64,000 bases of DNA, from the NCBI RefSeq assembly GCF_023278565.1, contig NC_064677.1, positions 7,626,001 through 7,690,000 on the forward strand, in the 5' to 3' direction. This DNA is from Colletotrichum lupini (Eukaryota > Ascomycota > Sordariomycetes > Glomerellales > Glomerellaceae). Below, in pieces: positions 51,200-64,000 of the stretch. The position numbers were made by a program, and so were the translations under genes. Positions within the stretch are counted from its first letter, which is position 1; each line of letters opens with the position of its first letter. The notes beneath the pieces are model-generated. The model did not search any database. It saw only the letters and a program-made list of their open reading frames with translations, and was not told where the DNA came from.

Positions 51200-53985
51200 T
51201 TACCACGAGAAGGTCATGAGCGCGGGGTTGAGGGCAATGGGTAGGAGCAAGTGACTGGCTGAAACGGTGGCCATAGGAAGGATGGCGACGAAGTCGGTGA
51301 TGCGCCAGTCATGGGGAACAAAGTCGGCGACGGCAAGAATGATCATGCCGGCGATGAAGATGCAGGAGAAGAGCATGGAGAATTTGAACTAGTCACAAAA
51401 CGTTAGCGTCGGAATGGAATACGAAGTGGTTGAGATTGGAATGCATGGCCATGCGTAAGCACCACTGGAATGTGGAGCAAACACCTAGCATGAGCAAGGG
51501 AGGGTGGTATATAATGACTTACCTTCTTCAAAACCTTGGGCACCTCAATGAAGAAGTTGGAGAACTCGGCTTCCTTGGACGTCGAACCCCACGTCATGTC
51601 GATCTCGAACATGTGAGCCAAAAGGGCTTGGCTGACGTGAAGACTGAGGCCACCGAGGAAGATGGCGAGCAGGAATGTCCACTTGAGGTTCTCGAAGAAG
51701 GCCATCAACAAGCTCTTCTCACCAAGACGGTAACGCATGATGGCGAGGGCGACGTTTCCAAGACCGTTGAAGACAATGATGATGGAGAACCAAACCTGCC
51801 ACGAGTCGACATAGTACTTGTCAAGGTATCCGTTGTACCAGCCCATGAGGAAGTAGTTGACCGAGGTCATGATCCAGGCAGCACCGATAGCGTAGTAAGT
51901 ACCAATGTATGAGACGACGGTGATCTTGGAGGTGAAACGAATGTTGCTGAACAAGAAGGTGCGGAACAGCGGGGTGAAAGGACCTCTCCAGAGCCAAGTG
52001 CGGATGGGGTGGAAGAGAAGCTCGTTGCAGCCGTAGGCGTACTTCTCCCAACGGGCAAGCTCATCGTACACAGTAAGCGATACACCCTCCTTGAAACCTT
52101 CACCAGCCCAAGCAGCTAAGCGAATAATGTAGCCCTTGCACTGGAGACGAAGCGACATGTCAAAGTCCTCGGACACGTGTGACTCGGACCAGAACTTTTC
52201 GTATCCATCCTCATCGTAGTAGCCGACCTGCTGAATGGCGCTCCAGCGAAGAATAGCGTTGTGACCGACGAAAGGAGCAACATCACCGTTGGACACAGTG
52301 TACCGAATGGCGCTGTAGATGAGGTTGGTGAAGAAAGTGATACCGTTCTCGAAGTAGGTGTGGACGACCTGCATGACACCAGACGAGAATTGCATGATAC
52401 CGACATCGGGAGACTGCTCCATTTCGGAAACGGCGTCGAGGAAGCAATCAGCGGGAACTTGGGTATCAGAGTCGATGATGAGAATGTAGTCGCCAACACG
52501 AATGTTACCGTCAGCCCATGCACGGCCATCGTCCTCGAGAACCTCCTTGAGAGCCTGTTCGTAAGCCTGAGCCTCATCGTGCTGAGTCCATTCGTTGGGG
52601 CGGTTGATGGCCTGGAGCTTTTCTTCGACCTTGAGGGAGATCATCAAACCAAAGTTCATGTTGGAAGCCTTTTTGAACTTGCCCTTGCGGGTAAAGCCGT
52701 TCTCGCCGTGCTTGGGGCGGGCAACCCATCCAATGCTGTTGTCGGCGTAGAACTCGATACGAGCGCGGCGCTCCTCCTCAGAAATCAACTGGAGACCATC
52801 GTCGTTCATGAACATGTTGGCAGAGCCACCCTGAAGTTCATAGGTGGACATGGCCTGCTTGATGGATTTGACAGTAGGGACAATGACACCACCGAGACCC
52901 TCCTTGTAGACAGGGCACTGAACGGTAACGTGGGGCAGGAAAGAGCTTTGCAGCCTCGGAGGGGGGCGAGCTGAGTAGAACTTGGAGTTGATGGTCAACT
53001 GGCGAATAGGTCCGAAGATCTGAGCCAAGCAACCGACAATGACCTGGGCGAAGAACAAGGTGAAGAAGATCTGAAGGGGAAAGAGGGCGACGAGAGCCAG
53101 ACGAAGGTAGTCTCCATCGACAGAGACTTCGATAGCCAGCTGTCTCCAGGCAGCACCGAGGGAAACGACGACGAGAACCAGAGTGACGGACACCAGGTAG
53201 GTGTTGAGGAGGTGGACGGGGCGCTTCTCGGGCTTGATCTGTCCGCTTTCCTCATCAATCTCGTACTCGCCAACGTTGGGACCCTTCTTCTCGTCACCCT
53301 CCTCGTCTTCAGCACCGGCTTTCCAGACAAGCTCCATGAGCTCGGACTCGATAGCCTTGGCTCTCTGTACAAGATGGAGCGCATCGTCATCCCAGACAAT
53401 GAGGAGGCCCTCGGCAGCGATGAAGGCGGCGAATTGGTGCTTTCTCGCTCTAGGAAGGTCCTCAATAGTGGGCAGAATCTGGACTCGGAGACCGTTCATC
53501 AGAGGAACATCGACGGCGTCAGGCGACCACTGAAGGAAGGTCTTGATGACACGCGAGTTCACCGTCATGGCGCACTGAACGTTGAGGGCTGCGCAAGCCT
53601 GGGCAAACGGGGAGGTGCCCAATTGGGGAGGGCAAGCCATGTACTGACCCCTGGACTTGCGCAGAAGAACACCCTCGACCTCACCAGATCCGTCACTGAC
53701 CCAGAGGTGAGAGCACTGCTGCTGGTAGAGGTAGTTGACCATGACTTCATGCTTGATGTCGTCGAGGAACATGGAGCTGCCATTGGAGTGCGTCGATCGG
53801 CCAGAAATGGACTGCGGACGAGAGTTGTAGCGAGGAGTCGGTGGCTGGAGTTCCATATCGTTCGTGCTCGTTCTGTTCGAGTCTTTCTCCATGACTGGAG
53901 CCTGGTTGCCGCGAGCGGGCTGCGGTGGGCTGCCACGGCCGGAAGCTTCAGGCTTCTCAGCCTTGAAGTAGCCACCGAGACCCAT
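51200..53985 (-). CDS. family 2 glycosyltransferase (GT2, cellulose-synthase-like fold)
   Basis: Two exons, 53985-51523 and 51388-51200, flank a 134-bp intron (GTAAGT donor, GACTAG acceptor). The product is 883 residues. The N-terminal 75 residues are Ser/Pro-rich and disordered. Membrane segments lie at about 259-280 and 295-320, followed by the cytosolic catalytic domain: VQCPVYKEGL, then IIDSDTQVP (about 500, the metal-binding DxD-type Asp), SEDFDMSLRLQ (about 605, catalytic acid region) and ARWEKYAYG (about 642, in place of the QxxRW motif). At least four more membrane helices close the protein, the last two in exon 2. This architecture matches the fungal GT2 described in Zymoseptoria and Fusarium as needed for hyphal growth on solid surfaces. 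It probably makes a cell-surface polysaccharide at the plasma membrane. The donor sugar is unknown. It is not a chitin synthase: the chitin synthase motif set is absent. Confidence 0.88.
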
Positions 53986-56900
53986 CGTGTTGATGACAGG
54001 CGAGGTAGCTTCTGAAAGTTTTCAGAGAGTTGTCGACCAAGTTTGGTACGATTCGAGCTACTTGAATATTGTTAGTACCTCTCGCAGTCACAAGCTTATT
54101 CCGAGTGGAACGAGCACAGCATGAAGGTCGCGCACCTCTGGATGTTACACAAAGACAATGCAGTGGGTGCTGCCGTGTTCGAACTCGGATCGAACAAAGT
54201 AAGCTTGAAAAGACGATGAGGCCCAAGCTGAGGCAAGTGACCAGGCTGAGGGGGAGGTCAGGTGGGCAGTGATAGCGAGTGTGTAGGCTTCCGAGTGGAA
54301 CCAAAGGCTGATAGTAGCGAATGTATGGAAACGTTCAAGCAAGCATGAACGAAGGCGCCGAGTTGTCGGGTCGAGTCGAATTAAAGTCGAGTCGAGGAAT
54401 GTGGACCGGAGGGCGAGAGTCAAGCCTAAGAGGGGGCACGAGACAGCGCAAACAACCTCGAGGTCTCTGATGGGCGCCTTGAGGGTTAGTCTTGTAGACG
54501 ATCTCGAGGGATGAGAGAAGGGAAGGCAAGCCAAATAGTGGTCGAAGACGAGGGAGGGTTCAAGAGGTTATTGAAGAGGGTAGAGACACAGCAACAGGAG
54601 GAGGATGAGGAGCGGCAAGAAACAAGGCCAGTCCAATCGGGGAAAGCGTCGATGAGCCTCGCCAACACGACCAAGGGGTGGGTGTGCAGACGGATAGCGC
54701 AACAGGCCAGTCTTGGAGGCGAGGAACCGGCGGACAGAGCGAGCGCAGGTTGGTGGGCAGCGGAGGGGGAGAGTGAGTGGGTAATAGTTGGTAGGATGGT
54801 TGAGTAAGAGAGGAGAAGTCTTGCCTACTAGCCAGACCCAAAAGCTTTGGCTAGAGCATAGACTAGAGGCAGAAGACAGAGCAAGGGGGGGTGGAATGAT
54901 GAGAAGGGAATCGGGAAATGCCCTACGGCGAGCGGTACGGACGGATACACCGTTCCTTGCCCGCCTTAGACGAGCTGCTGGCCTGCCACTGTTGCCGAGG
55001 GGAGCGAACGGGATGGGACGTGAGAGGGGAACGTGGTGATGGGATTTGCAAGAACCGCCCGGTATACCGTATAAGCGAGTGGACGGACTGGATGGGTACA
55101 GTACCTAAGGTATGGTATTCTTCTCTGTTTACGAGGTACTGCGTACAGTTGCGCGGATGAGGCACGGCGAGCCAAGGTTCTGGGAATTGGATGCTGAGAG
55201 AGCGGGCAAAGAGGGCAAAGACAACAATCGGACGCTGGGGCGCTGCCCTGGTCTGCACGGGTTATCTTGGAAGGCGTCTACTCTCGTGGGAGGGCGTGTC
55301 TAGGTTCCCGTCGATTGGGATATGATGCGATGTGCTAGCGACCCTACTACGTAGTACGTATGGTAGCAGCCGTGTTCTGGTTGTTGGAGATGTTCGCGGT
55401 GCTCGCCACGCTGAAGCCGGGATCACTAGTTTGAAGTGTGGACGAAGCGAGGGATCGGAGGGGGATTAGAGCGTCTCCGTAGAGGAGGGGGGATGCAAAA
55501 GAAAGGCGCGCTTGGAAAAGCAGCAATGACTGGGAATCCCACGTTCTCTTCTCGGGGTGGAAATGAAAAATAAGGGCGACGATGCAGTGGTTTAATGGGA
55601 CAAGGTGCAGACGAGACTGGGTATAGAAGCCTGCAGTGGAAATTGGCAGCTTGGCTTGAAGGGGTTTAGTCCACGCGGAAGAATAACGTGAATATGGAGA
55701 GGCTAAAGGGGAAGAAAGAGAAGTGAGAAGAAGAAAAAAAAAACTACTACGGAGTAGTTCCTACCTTAGAAACCACAACGTACTTTTCAGCGCCGAAAGC
55801 CATGATGCCCGGATACGGCAAGAGCAACAATGTGAACAGGGGGGCGTGGCTCTGGGAGTTTGGGGTTGGGTGGAACCTGAGGAAAGGACGACCGAGGAGT
55901 GAGGACATCGTGGCTACCCGTACCAACGTGCCAAGGACAAGGGACAACTCTGTGTGCTGAATGGGAAGGTGCAAGTAAGAATTATTGCGGGTTACGAGAG
56001 ACATTGGGCCAATGGAAGTCGTTCCAGGCAGAAAAGCAAGGAACAAGGGAAAGAAGGAGGGGTGTGGGAGGTTGCCCTGCTGCTCCTGCCTCTGCACACT
56101 CTACTCCATGAGGTACCAGGGGGTGAGGTCCGGGATCAGGGGTGAGGAAGGGGCCAGCCGGCCGAAGATTGACAAGGATGGAAAGAGACGGGCCACCGGG
56201 CTCCGCTTACTTTACTTTAGCGCCGCGCCTGTGCCTGAGCCGAAGCCTTGCCTTGGTCCGTGCTTTCCCTTGTCTGATGGAGAGCTCGTGCCAGATGTGG
56301 GGCCCTCGGACACACCAAGTAAACACGCTAGGTGCTGCCGGGACCAAGTGGAAGGCACCGCTTCTTCGGCGACCCAATGTTAGGTTCTTTCCTTGACCTG
56401 AGATGGTAGTCTCTTGGCTCGTCATCTTGACCTTTTGGGTCCTTGGGCTCGGACTTGCTTCCTCACCTCATTCTCCTCTTCTACCAACAGAGAACACGCA
56501 AGCTCACCAATCCAGACTTCACATTTGGGACTTTGGGGCTTTGATATTCAACAGACGCGGGTAGCCATGGCGGCCGATAGCTGGTGAGCGGTTACCGGGG
56601 TGGCGCTCTGTCATTTTCACTCGTGGCCCCTTCTAACCTGCTTCCGTCTACTCTCCCGCTTGCTTTCCTTTCAGCCTTTAGAAACTTCCTCGCCAAACGG
56701 AACACACTTCTTTTCTTAGACCTCACGCACGCACCGACATCTTGGGAGCCGCATCTGCGGATACGCTTTGCCGACCACTCAGGGATCGACATCACCGACC
56801 TGTCAAACTCGCAATCCCACCCGTGCTACTTCCTACAACCCGGTCCGTATCCCGACTCGATGCCGGCACCGTTGCTGCTTGGCATCTATCCGTCTCTTTG

Positions 56901-59900
56901 TTTCTCCCTCACCGTCCTCCCCGTGCACCACTACACCTGAGAAAATCGTCCGAGACCGAGAGCCTTCATCATGACCCCATCGCCTCCGGCCCCGTACACT
57001 GCACAAAGCGCCGAAGATATCAACGTTCTACGGATACAATGATGACAGTATTTGCCCGAGACAGCGAGACCCACGAGGCCGCACACCACATACGTCTCCT
57101 ATCTGCCAGAGTACGGATTTGGATACACCAAACCATGCTTGTCTGCATCAATCATAGCACTGGAGCCGAATAACGGCAGACCGCCACGACTGACATGTGG
57201 CCGCTGCCTGAGAATTTGCTGCTAGCTCGCACTGTCCTCGCGGCAAATGTGCACCTCTTGTCTCGAGTCAGAGATGTGATATCAACGGGACATGCATTAT
57301 CTTATTAGGCCACTGCTGCATTGCTCTACGGCGTATGCCTCCGCTGGTGACAGTATCAACGGGTCCAGGTGGCTGACAAACGTCGCATTCCGTATTATCA
57401 AGTCACACATCTATTAACGCTCTTTTTAAACGTCTTTCGCCAACGTGCGAGAATCCGAAGAAATCAGCTAGAATAGAAGCTGTCGCCACGATTGAAAAAT
57501 TTCAGCCGCACTTGTCGGAGCTGTTATTCGGCATAACGATGTTGTTCCTATCACGTGGAATTCGGGGTCCAGCGAACGCCTGGTCATTGTTACCTACCAG
57601 CATCCCCTTGTTAGCCATCGACAACTGCGACAAATGTCGCTAATCTCAGCAGCCAGACGATCAAGTATCCAAGTTGTCTTGAGGCGATAGGCTGGAGGGC
57701 GGTTTCCAGCGATGTGGATGAAGCCGCCCGCCCTCATCTCCTTGCGCCACTAGTCTGTCACTCTATCGGTTCACAGGACAGGACCAGATATCCTTAGATA
57801 TGTTGCACGATGCCTTATCCAGCCATGCCGAGACCACATTTTAACACTTCAGGCTGGCTGAGAAGTGTCCCCACCAGCGGAGGTGCTAATATTCAATAGC
57901 CACAACTTGAAGCTGGACCCTTGGCCGTCGCTGCGTGGCTGCGTTATGCATCAGGATGCCCACAGAGAACCAGACTCTTGGTGGGAGGGGCACAGCCATT
58001 GCGTACGAAACTGCTGCCACGCTTCATGTTGGCAACTCTATGACTGTTTTACAACGCTGCGGCTGCAAAGACAAAGACACAAAATTGCCGAATCCGGACC
58101 ATTTCCGATGCCTTGGGGCGAACAACAAAGAAGCTGAGTGGCATTTACCAGAAGTTGAGGATGACGTGCCGAATGGAATCTCGCGGGGGTGACAGAGACC
58201 CAGATAAGGTCATATCGAAAAGCGAAAACCCGATCAACAGAAACGTACCCGTTCGTCTCACGCCTTACGAAAGCGATATACTCCGTACCCAGCTTGTCGC
58301 AGGGCTTCCCACAATGAGAAAGAGTGGCCGTAGGTACCTCAGCGTCCTTTTCACTGCTCTGTTCAGCATTAAAGCAGCGACAATAGCATGGGTCCGTTGT
58401 GCGAACAGGGGTTCGTCCATGCTTGGTTGCATGCCACGCTAAGCAAACGAACAACGGGTGCCCGGCTCATTAGCCACAGGAGAGAGTCTTTTCTTGGACA
58501 GCAGAGAAAAGAAAAGAAAATATTCAAAAATATTATGGGGCGCTAACAGAAAACAGATGGAGCTTCTGGAACGCCCAAAGCTAGGTACCGTGTACCGGCA
58601 AGCTAACTGAGAGCGGCGCTCAAAGCCATGATGACACCGCTAAGAAAAGATGAGACGGCGGCGCGATACCTGACTCTGGCCGACCAGGACGGTGGTTTTT
58701 CTCATGAGCTGATCAGGTCTTTGTCCATTGTTGCCCTTTGAGAAGGAGCTGCGAGGCACTGCAACGCCTATCAATCTTGTATTTTCTCCAGCATGTTGCG
58801 AGATGCAATCCTCAAGGACAACGTTCACGTCATCCATCCTCAATCTCTGGAAACACCGCCTTGGGCCATTAGATGTGGCCAATCACCATGTGTTTGTGAG
58901 AGATCTGGCGGTGCCCAGGTTGACCCTCTCACTATCCAGCACGCCATCTCAAGTCTGATATCAACAGTTCCAGGGGGATGGACTCGCACAAGAAAAACAG
59001 CCATGGATTTGAGAGAAGCACTTCTGCCGGTCGCGCAAGGGGGCGGGCGACTCGGCCGAAGTTGCTCAGCATTGGGCTCCTTCACCGACGGTCGTTTCAC
59101 TCTGAGCCATGGCTGACGTAACAAATCATTTATCCTACTAGCATCTTGAGAGCCCACCAGACCCGCTGGAAGCTGAACACTCGGTGCACGGCAAGATCAA
59201 TTCCAGACCCGATATCCGTTTCTTGTTCGTGATCTCCAAATTTTCCGACATGTTTTTGCGGGTACGAGCACACCACCACCATGAGCTACCTGTACATTGG
59301 GGAGGGTCAGTTGCATGTACCGATCCGAACGCAAAACACAGTGAGTTGATCCTCGAGAAAAATGAAAAAAAAGAATAAACACGACGGATAATGAATGGTT
59401 CCTCAAGGCGGTCTATCCTTGAGTGTGCCCAACCCGCCAATTCTTCGTATTCGGCAGGGAACTTGCATCAAGCAGCAGCAGAGAAGGATGCTGGCCAGGG
59501 TATATTCCAGCCAATCCAAGCCACTACAAGCCACACACACTCACTCGCACTATACACACTCGCTCACACACACTCATGCACATTCTCACCCAACTTTGGC
59601 GTGCTCAACCAGTCAGCTCGTTGACCGTTTGAATCCTCTACAGGAACAGCATAGAAATCGAGATGATGGCTTGTGGCGACTGACGCCAGGAGTGAGATAT
59701 GACGCGCTGCGAACATGAACCCAACGGCTCCGAGGCTTACCCTTGGAAAAGCCCGTTCGTTGGATGAGAGGGCACCAAGATTCGGTCCTGTTCATCAACC
59801 CACCTTCTCGCCTTTGAATGCCTCAACCGCCGCCTTTCACGATGCAGACTGGATTGCCACAGCACCTGTCAGCAAAAGTGACAGCACTTGGAGTATAGGC

Positions 59901-62900
59901 AGGGGTACGCCGAAGCGAGCATGTCAAGGCCCAATATCAACCTGGCCCCCTGTCATCTCATGCAATTAAGCTTATCAAGGACCACACTGCCTGGACTCGC
60001 CGCTCAACTATCGATATCGCAACTGCGCTTTCTATCAGAATCTCACCATATTGGCGTCGCGCCAAATCAAGGCCTCATTCCCCGTCGATAGCATGCTTAC
60101 GCCCGTCTTATTCTCACCAATGAGGCCAAACCTGGCACGCTTGTCGAGTCAAGCCTACCATCTGTCGACGGTGCAGCACATATAAGCTTTTTGACTGAAT
60201 TCTAGGCTTCGGCAGCAGCCACACTGGGCCACAGCCCACACCTCATTTTCCTCCCCTTCTCCCCCACAAGCCCAGCTCTTTACGTCCAATCAGCGACGGG
60301 CGATGTTGAGATGGCAGATATCGTGGCTTAAGAAACAATTTCCACCCAAGTGAGGATAGGGGGTAACGCAACTTTGGCGCGCTCTTATTTCCAGGAGAAC
60401 ACTACGCGGCCTCTCTACTCGCTTCCCCTCTAGCTACGACCATTTTCCGCGCACGCACTCTCCGCTCCGTGAAAACAGAGAGGTAGACTATAATAGGGGG
60501 AGAGGGGTGAATGAGAGCGAGGTGGGCTCTCTAGACTTGTCGTTGTCAAAGTCCAATATCGTCCAGGGTCTTCAGCCGCAGCCGCGACAACTACCTAACT
60601 TACAACATGGGATGTCCCTAGGCGACTCGCCGGTGGCGTTCTGTATCGCAATTTCACCTCAATCCGCCATCCTGGGTCCTCGCAAAATGTCCGCGTCGAC
60701 CAGCTCTGGACTAAGGTATCGTCGACTGACGCGTGCGACTTTGCCCGTGGACCAGTGTCACTTTGTGTCTCGCACTCTTCTCTGTTCCCGGAATAGCAGT
60801 GTCATCCATGCTGTCGGGTGCGAGCTTTTCCCGGTCGTCACCCATAGTCTTTTCCACTATCAAGTTCCATGCTTCAGGTCCTCAATCACACCTTTCGCAC
60901 CCCTTGTCGAGATAAGACTCGACTGTGATAGCACAGCAGGATTTCGCAATCCTCCATGCGGCGGAAGCATGTTGCCGGCAGCCGACTCTCTCACCTTAAC
61001 CATTAACGTCCTGCTATAGCCTTGTCGCATGCTGTAGGGACCTACTCGACTCATCTGCCGAGCATTCAAGCGAGCAACTTTGGTGTCGCGACTTCAACAC
61101 GCACGCACGCACCGCCCGCCCACTTACACGGCCAGGGTCACGACGGGCCTGCCGTCCGGTGTGACTGACAGCTCACCCTTGACGGCAGTATGCCGGCGAC
61201 AGGCGGCACGCCTCAGCTCCTATCTCCTGTCCCCGCTCAGCTTGTTAGGAAAAAATACTACCCGTAGCTTGATCTAGCTTGTCGGCGAAATTCCTCGGGT
61301 CCCGGTGATCTTCCGACCCACCGGCATGGGTGGATGGATTGTACACTATGTACTCCGTAGGCCGTCAAAAATTGCGGGCGGATCCTCCGGAGAGAAAAAA
61401 CGTGAACGACCCCTTGTCGGGCTGTGACCTTGTGTACGGAGAGTATCCAGGCCAGGCCGGGCCAGACCCATACGAATTGGATACCTCGAAAGAGACCGCA
61501 CAACGAGACGTGTTTGCAATCCACTTCTGGCAAGAGGAAACAAACCATCGAAAAAGCTCCATCAGCCCATTTTTCAAGCTGAGGTCAAGGCGGCGTTTCT
61601 CCATCGCAAACCCCAGGACAAACGAATTTACACGTGTACGAAGACCCTGGGATGCGGGACATTCCCTGCTTATAGCACTCGCTCCGATATCTTGCCCCCG
61701 CCAGATTTGCCGACCGGTGTAAGAGGTGTATCTTGTGGCGACCTGAAGGATCAAAGATGGACAAGATCTCATACCAAGAAAAGGGTCCGTGGCATAGTAG
61801 GCGACGTCAGCTTGTGTCTGTGACAGAACGAACAGTCGGGAACTCGTGTAAATCGGCAACGACGGCTGGACCCAGCATCGCTAATCGTGGGCCGCGCGCG
61901 CACAAAGACTGTGCTGTGCTGCCCAGCCTTGCCGCGATTCCGGGCGTGGGACCGCCCGGTTTTCTTTCACTTCACGGCTCGCACCGAAAGGTTCTGTGAC
62001 AAAGGAAGTCGGGAGCCGGGGCAGCTCGTATCTGCGCTTGCGTCGCTTGTGTAACGCGACACATGGCCATATCGGACGCCATGCGCAAAATATCGCAAGT
62101 GGTAAACGTGCATTCAGCAGTGAGCAAGATACACGTTCGCATCAAAAGATTCCGTCCGTAAACTGCAGCACAGCCTCAAGACTGAGAGCCCTGGAAAGTC
62201 TGCTCTTCGGTCGGCAACCCTCGCCAGGGAGAGTAGCAATCCCTGCCGGGGCTTCCTGATTCCCAAGCAGCCGGGCACTCGCCAACTGGCCAAGTTCATC
62301 CACAATGCCACCCTGATGCATCAACACACTCATCATGCGAATCCTCGCAAAAGTCCCAATTTCCCATCTTCGCACTCTTGTCCATTATTCCCGCGTTGAC
62401 CGAGCCCCACCGAATCAACATCGCGTCACTTATCCGTTCCCTTTGAAGTAACAGCGAGCCTTCAATCACTGGTGAGGGCCTGAGGCGTGTGTGGGTGCGA
62501 TCGCCCGCTACCACATGCCCTATCTAATGGATCTTTCTTCTCCCACTGATGAGTGGAAATGCTGTGGATCTGGGTGGTATGTTGGCCACTTTTTTCCCAT
62601 AAGCTTGCTCATAACCTTGAATTTCATTGTTGTCCTTGGACTTTGAGTGATTAAATCCTTCTTGTTCCCACTTTGTGTGATGAGGATCGAGATTGGCGGC
62701 CGCTTCACCTTGGGCTCTGGTGAACTGAGAGGTATCCACTGCGGTGACCCCAAGGTGTCATTGACCTGAAGCTCACCTTGAACCTGAACTCGTGGGTTCT
62801 GCCAACACCTCCCGGTACTACTGCTTTGATACACGGACGGCTCTCACCACTACTTGTCCGCGCATGGCGACGTCGTAGAAACAGAGACAGCCAAGGGCTC

Positions 62901-64000
62901 ACGGACAGATTCTGAGCCCTGTTTCTCCCGGTCAATCGGGGCTGCCATCTGGTATTCGCCCTTACTGCGTAGAGGTTCCTCTTCCCAGCTCTCGCTCCTC
63001 ATCGCACATGGATACTACTTGTGTTTGATCACACTGATGACGCAGAAGGGATGACATGTTCGACTCACGGCAGATCTGGTATAAGACAGGAAACGACATC
63101 GCCACAATCAATAAACCAGTACCCCCAAAAGCATGACTTTTCTACAAATGAGACAGAACTCCCCCGTGCTCTCTCTCCCTCGCCCCACGAGGTCTTTCTT
63201 CAACTCTATATTCGATGCGGGACAGTCTCACACGCACCCGGTTCAGAGGGAAGGGGGGGGCGAATTGGTCTCATTCGTGACTTACCCCAGCTTGTGCAGC
63301 CCGAGACCTATCTTTGAGAAGGAGAAGGAGAGAAAAAAGAAGCAACATGCACAACAGAGTCGCAAGGCCTAGTCATCTTGTGTATCTGTAACACTGAGAT
63401 CTCCGCCGCCCTAATGAAGGCTGATGTTTTTAATGAAGTTCTCAATCTTATTATACCCATTACAGTGCACCTTGCCGAAATCAAAGGAGGATGCAAATAA
63501 GTACAGATACAGGAGGGCAAATGGTTTTCTGACGGGAACAAAGGTACCTAAGCAAAGCAAGAAATGCCGGATACTAGCAGGTGTCCAGAGGTGCCGGTGG
63601 CAAGGCCCTACGCCCGAGCAATCACCAGAAAGTAGCATTGCATCCAGTGTCATCAGGAAAACCTGGCAAAGGTCAACAAAACGTAAAAAAAGGCTTCGCG
63701 ACGATCCATCCAGGATGGTGATTCGATGAGCTACGGCCGGCTCCCAAGGCCCCCAGTCTTCCGACCCTTGATTCTTGGCTTCAGGCTGTCACAGCTGGGT
63801 TTTGCCGCCACCCGACGCTGTAATAGCACACCAGTCGCCTGCCGCAAGGTTGTCTTTTCTGGGTTCATCGATTCCAGGCCCTTGTTGTACAGGTGTCGGC
63901 CGGGCGCTGTGATAAGTCAGCCAACTCAAGGCAGAACTTGGAAGTGTAGCATCTGCAGACTGTGGGAGCCACGGCCCACGAACAATCAAGGCGAGTAGCT
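53986..64000. other. 10-kb stretch without a recognisable gene
   Basis: The first 500-700 bases (C/T-rich on the minus strand) should be the leader and promoter of the GT2 gene. Beyond that, open frames of 100-170 codons exist on both strands (56584-56940, 58038-58454 minus, 60507-61019, 61365-61859 minus), but they overlap, start poorly and show no domain, signal peptide or consistent introns. CpA and TpG are common, so this is not a RIP-degraded island. No rRNA or tRNA gene was seen. Confidence 0.45.
59530..59582. repeat. imperfect CA/CACT microsatellite
   Basis: A run made of CACA, CACT and CTCG units on the plus strand, imperfect and about 50 bases long. It keeps several frames open (His/Thr/Ser-rich), which explains the short open frames crossing it. 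Confidence 0.75.

Noticed and set aside
51200..53985. Chitin synthase
   Set aside because: The fold and membrane layout are similar, but the QRRRW-type motif and chitin synthase N-terminal blocks are missing. ARWEKYAYG and the short length fit the other fungal GT2 group.
52261..54015. Plus-strand open frames of 237 and 267 codons
   Set aside because: Both are antisense to the GT2 glycosyltransferase exon and have no signature.

Overview
The window looks like nuclear DNA of a filamentous ascomycete, most likely a Sordariomycete of the plant-associated kind. The genes have few, short introns (52-82 bp mostly, GT..AG, some with a CTAAC-like branch site). The set includes a GH105 hydrolase, a membrane-anchored GH3 beta-glucosidase, a fungal surface-growth type GT2 glycosyltransferase and an EF3-family ABC ATPase. 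One AT-rich block carries the strong CpA/TpG depletion expected from repeat-induced point mutation (RIP). The genus cannot be fixed from the sequence; Glomerellales is a guess.

Layout. 1-4.7 kb has no convincing gene. 4.7-14.5 kb is a degenerate accessory island: a NACHT (NLR-type NTPase) relic with two in-frame stops and a 34-bp tandem duplication, then a five-exon HNH-nuclease-type gene. A dead Ty1/copia retrotransposon (6556-13352, minus orientation, 202-bp LTRs, 5-bp target duplication CGAAC) was inserted four codons before that gene's former stop. Beyond it lie scraps that include an ankyrin-like stretch. 15-30 kb is a run of metabolic genes: a secreted heme-thiolate peroxidase (+), an aldo/keto reductase (-), a classical SDR (+), an atypical SDR/epimerase (+), a Dal5/ACS-type MFS transporter (-) and an intracellular GH105 unsaturated-uronyl hydrolase (+). 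32-36.5 kb holds a second MFS transporter with a very acidic loop and a small three-exon gene of unknown function. 40.9-54 kb is core genome: a type II membrane-anchored GH3, the Elf1/New1-like EF3-family ATPase, and the GT2 glycosyltransferase. 54-64 kb, about 10 kb, shows nothing I can call a gene.

How they fit. Enzymes for plant cell-wall sugars (GH105, GH3) share the window with transport and redox genes. No polyketide synthase, NRPS or terpene core is present, so I do not call a secondary-metabolite cluster. The most informative part is the RIP-scarred copia element and the NACHT/HNH locus around it. It shows clear mutation-context and edge effects that can be read directly. I found no evidence for a wholly new system; the NACHT + HNH neighbourhood is the best candidate for follow-up.
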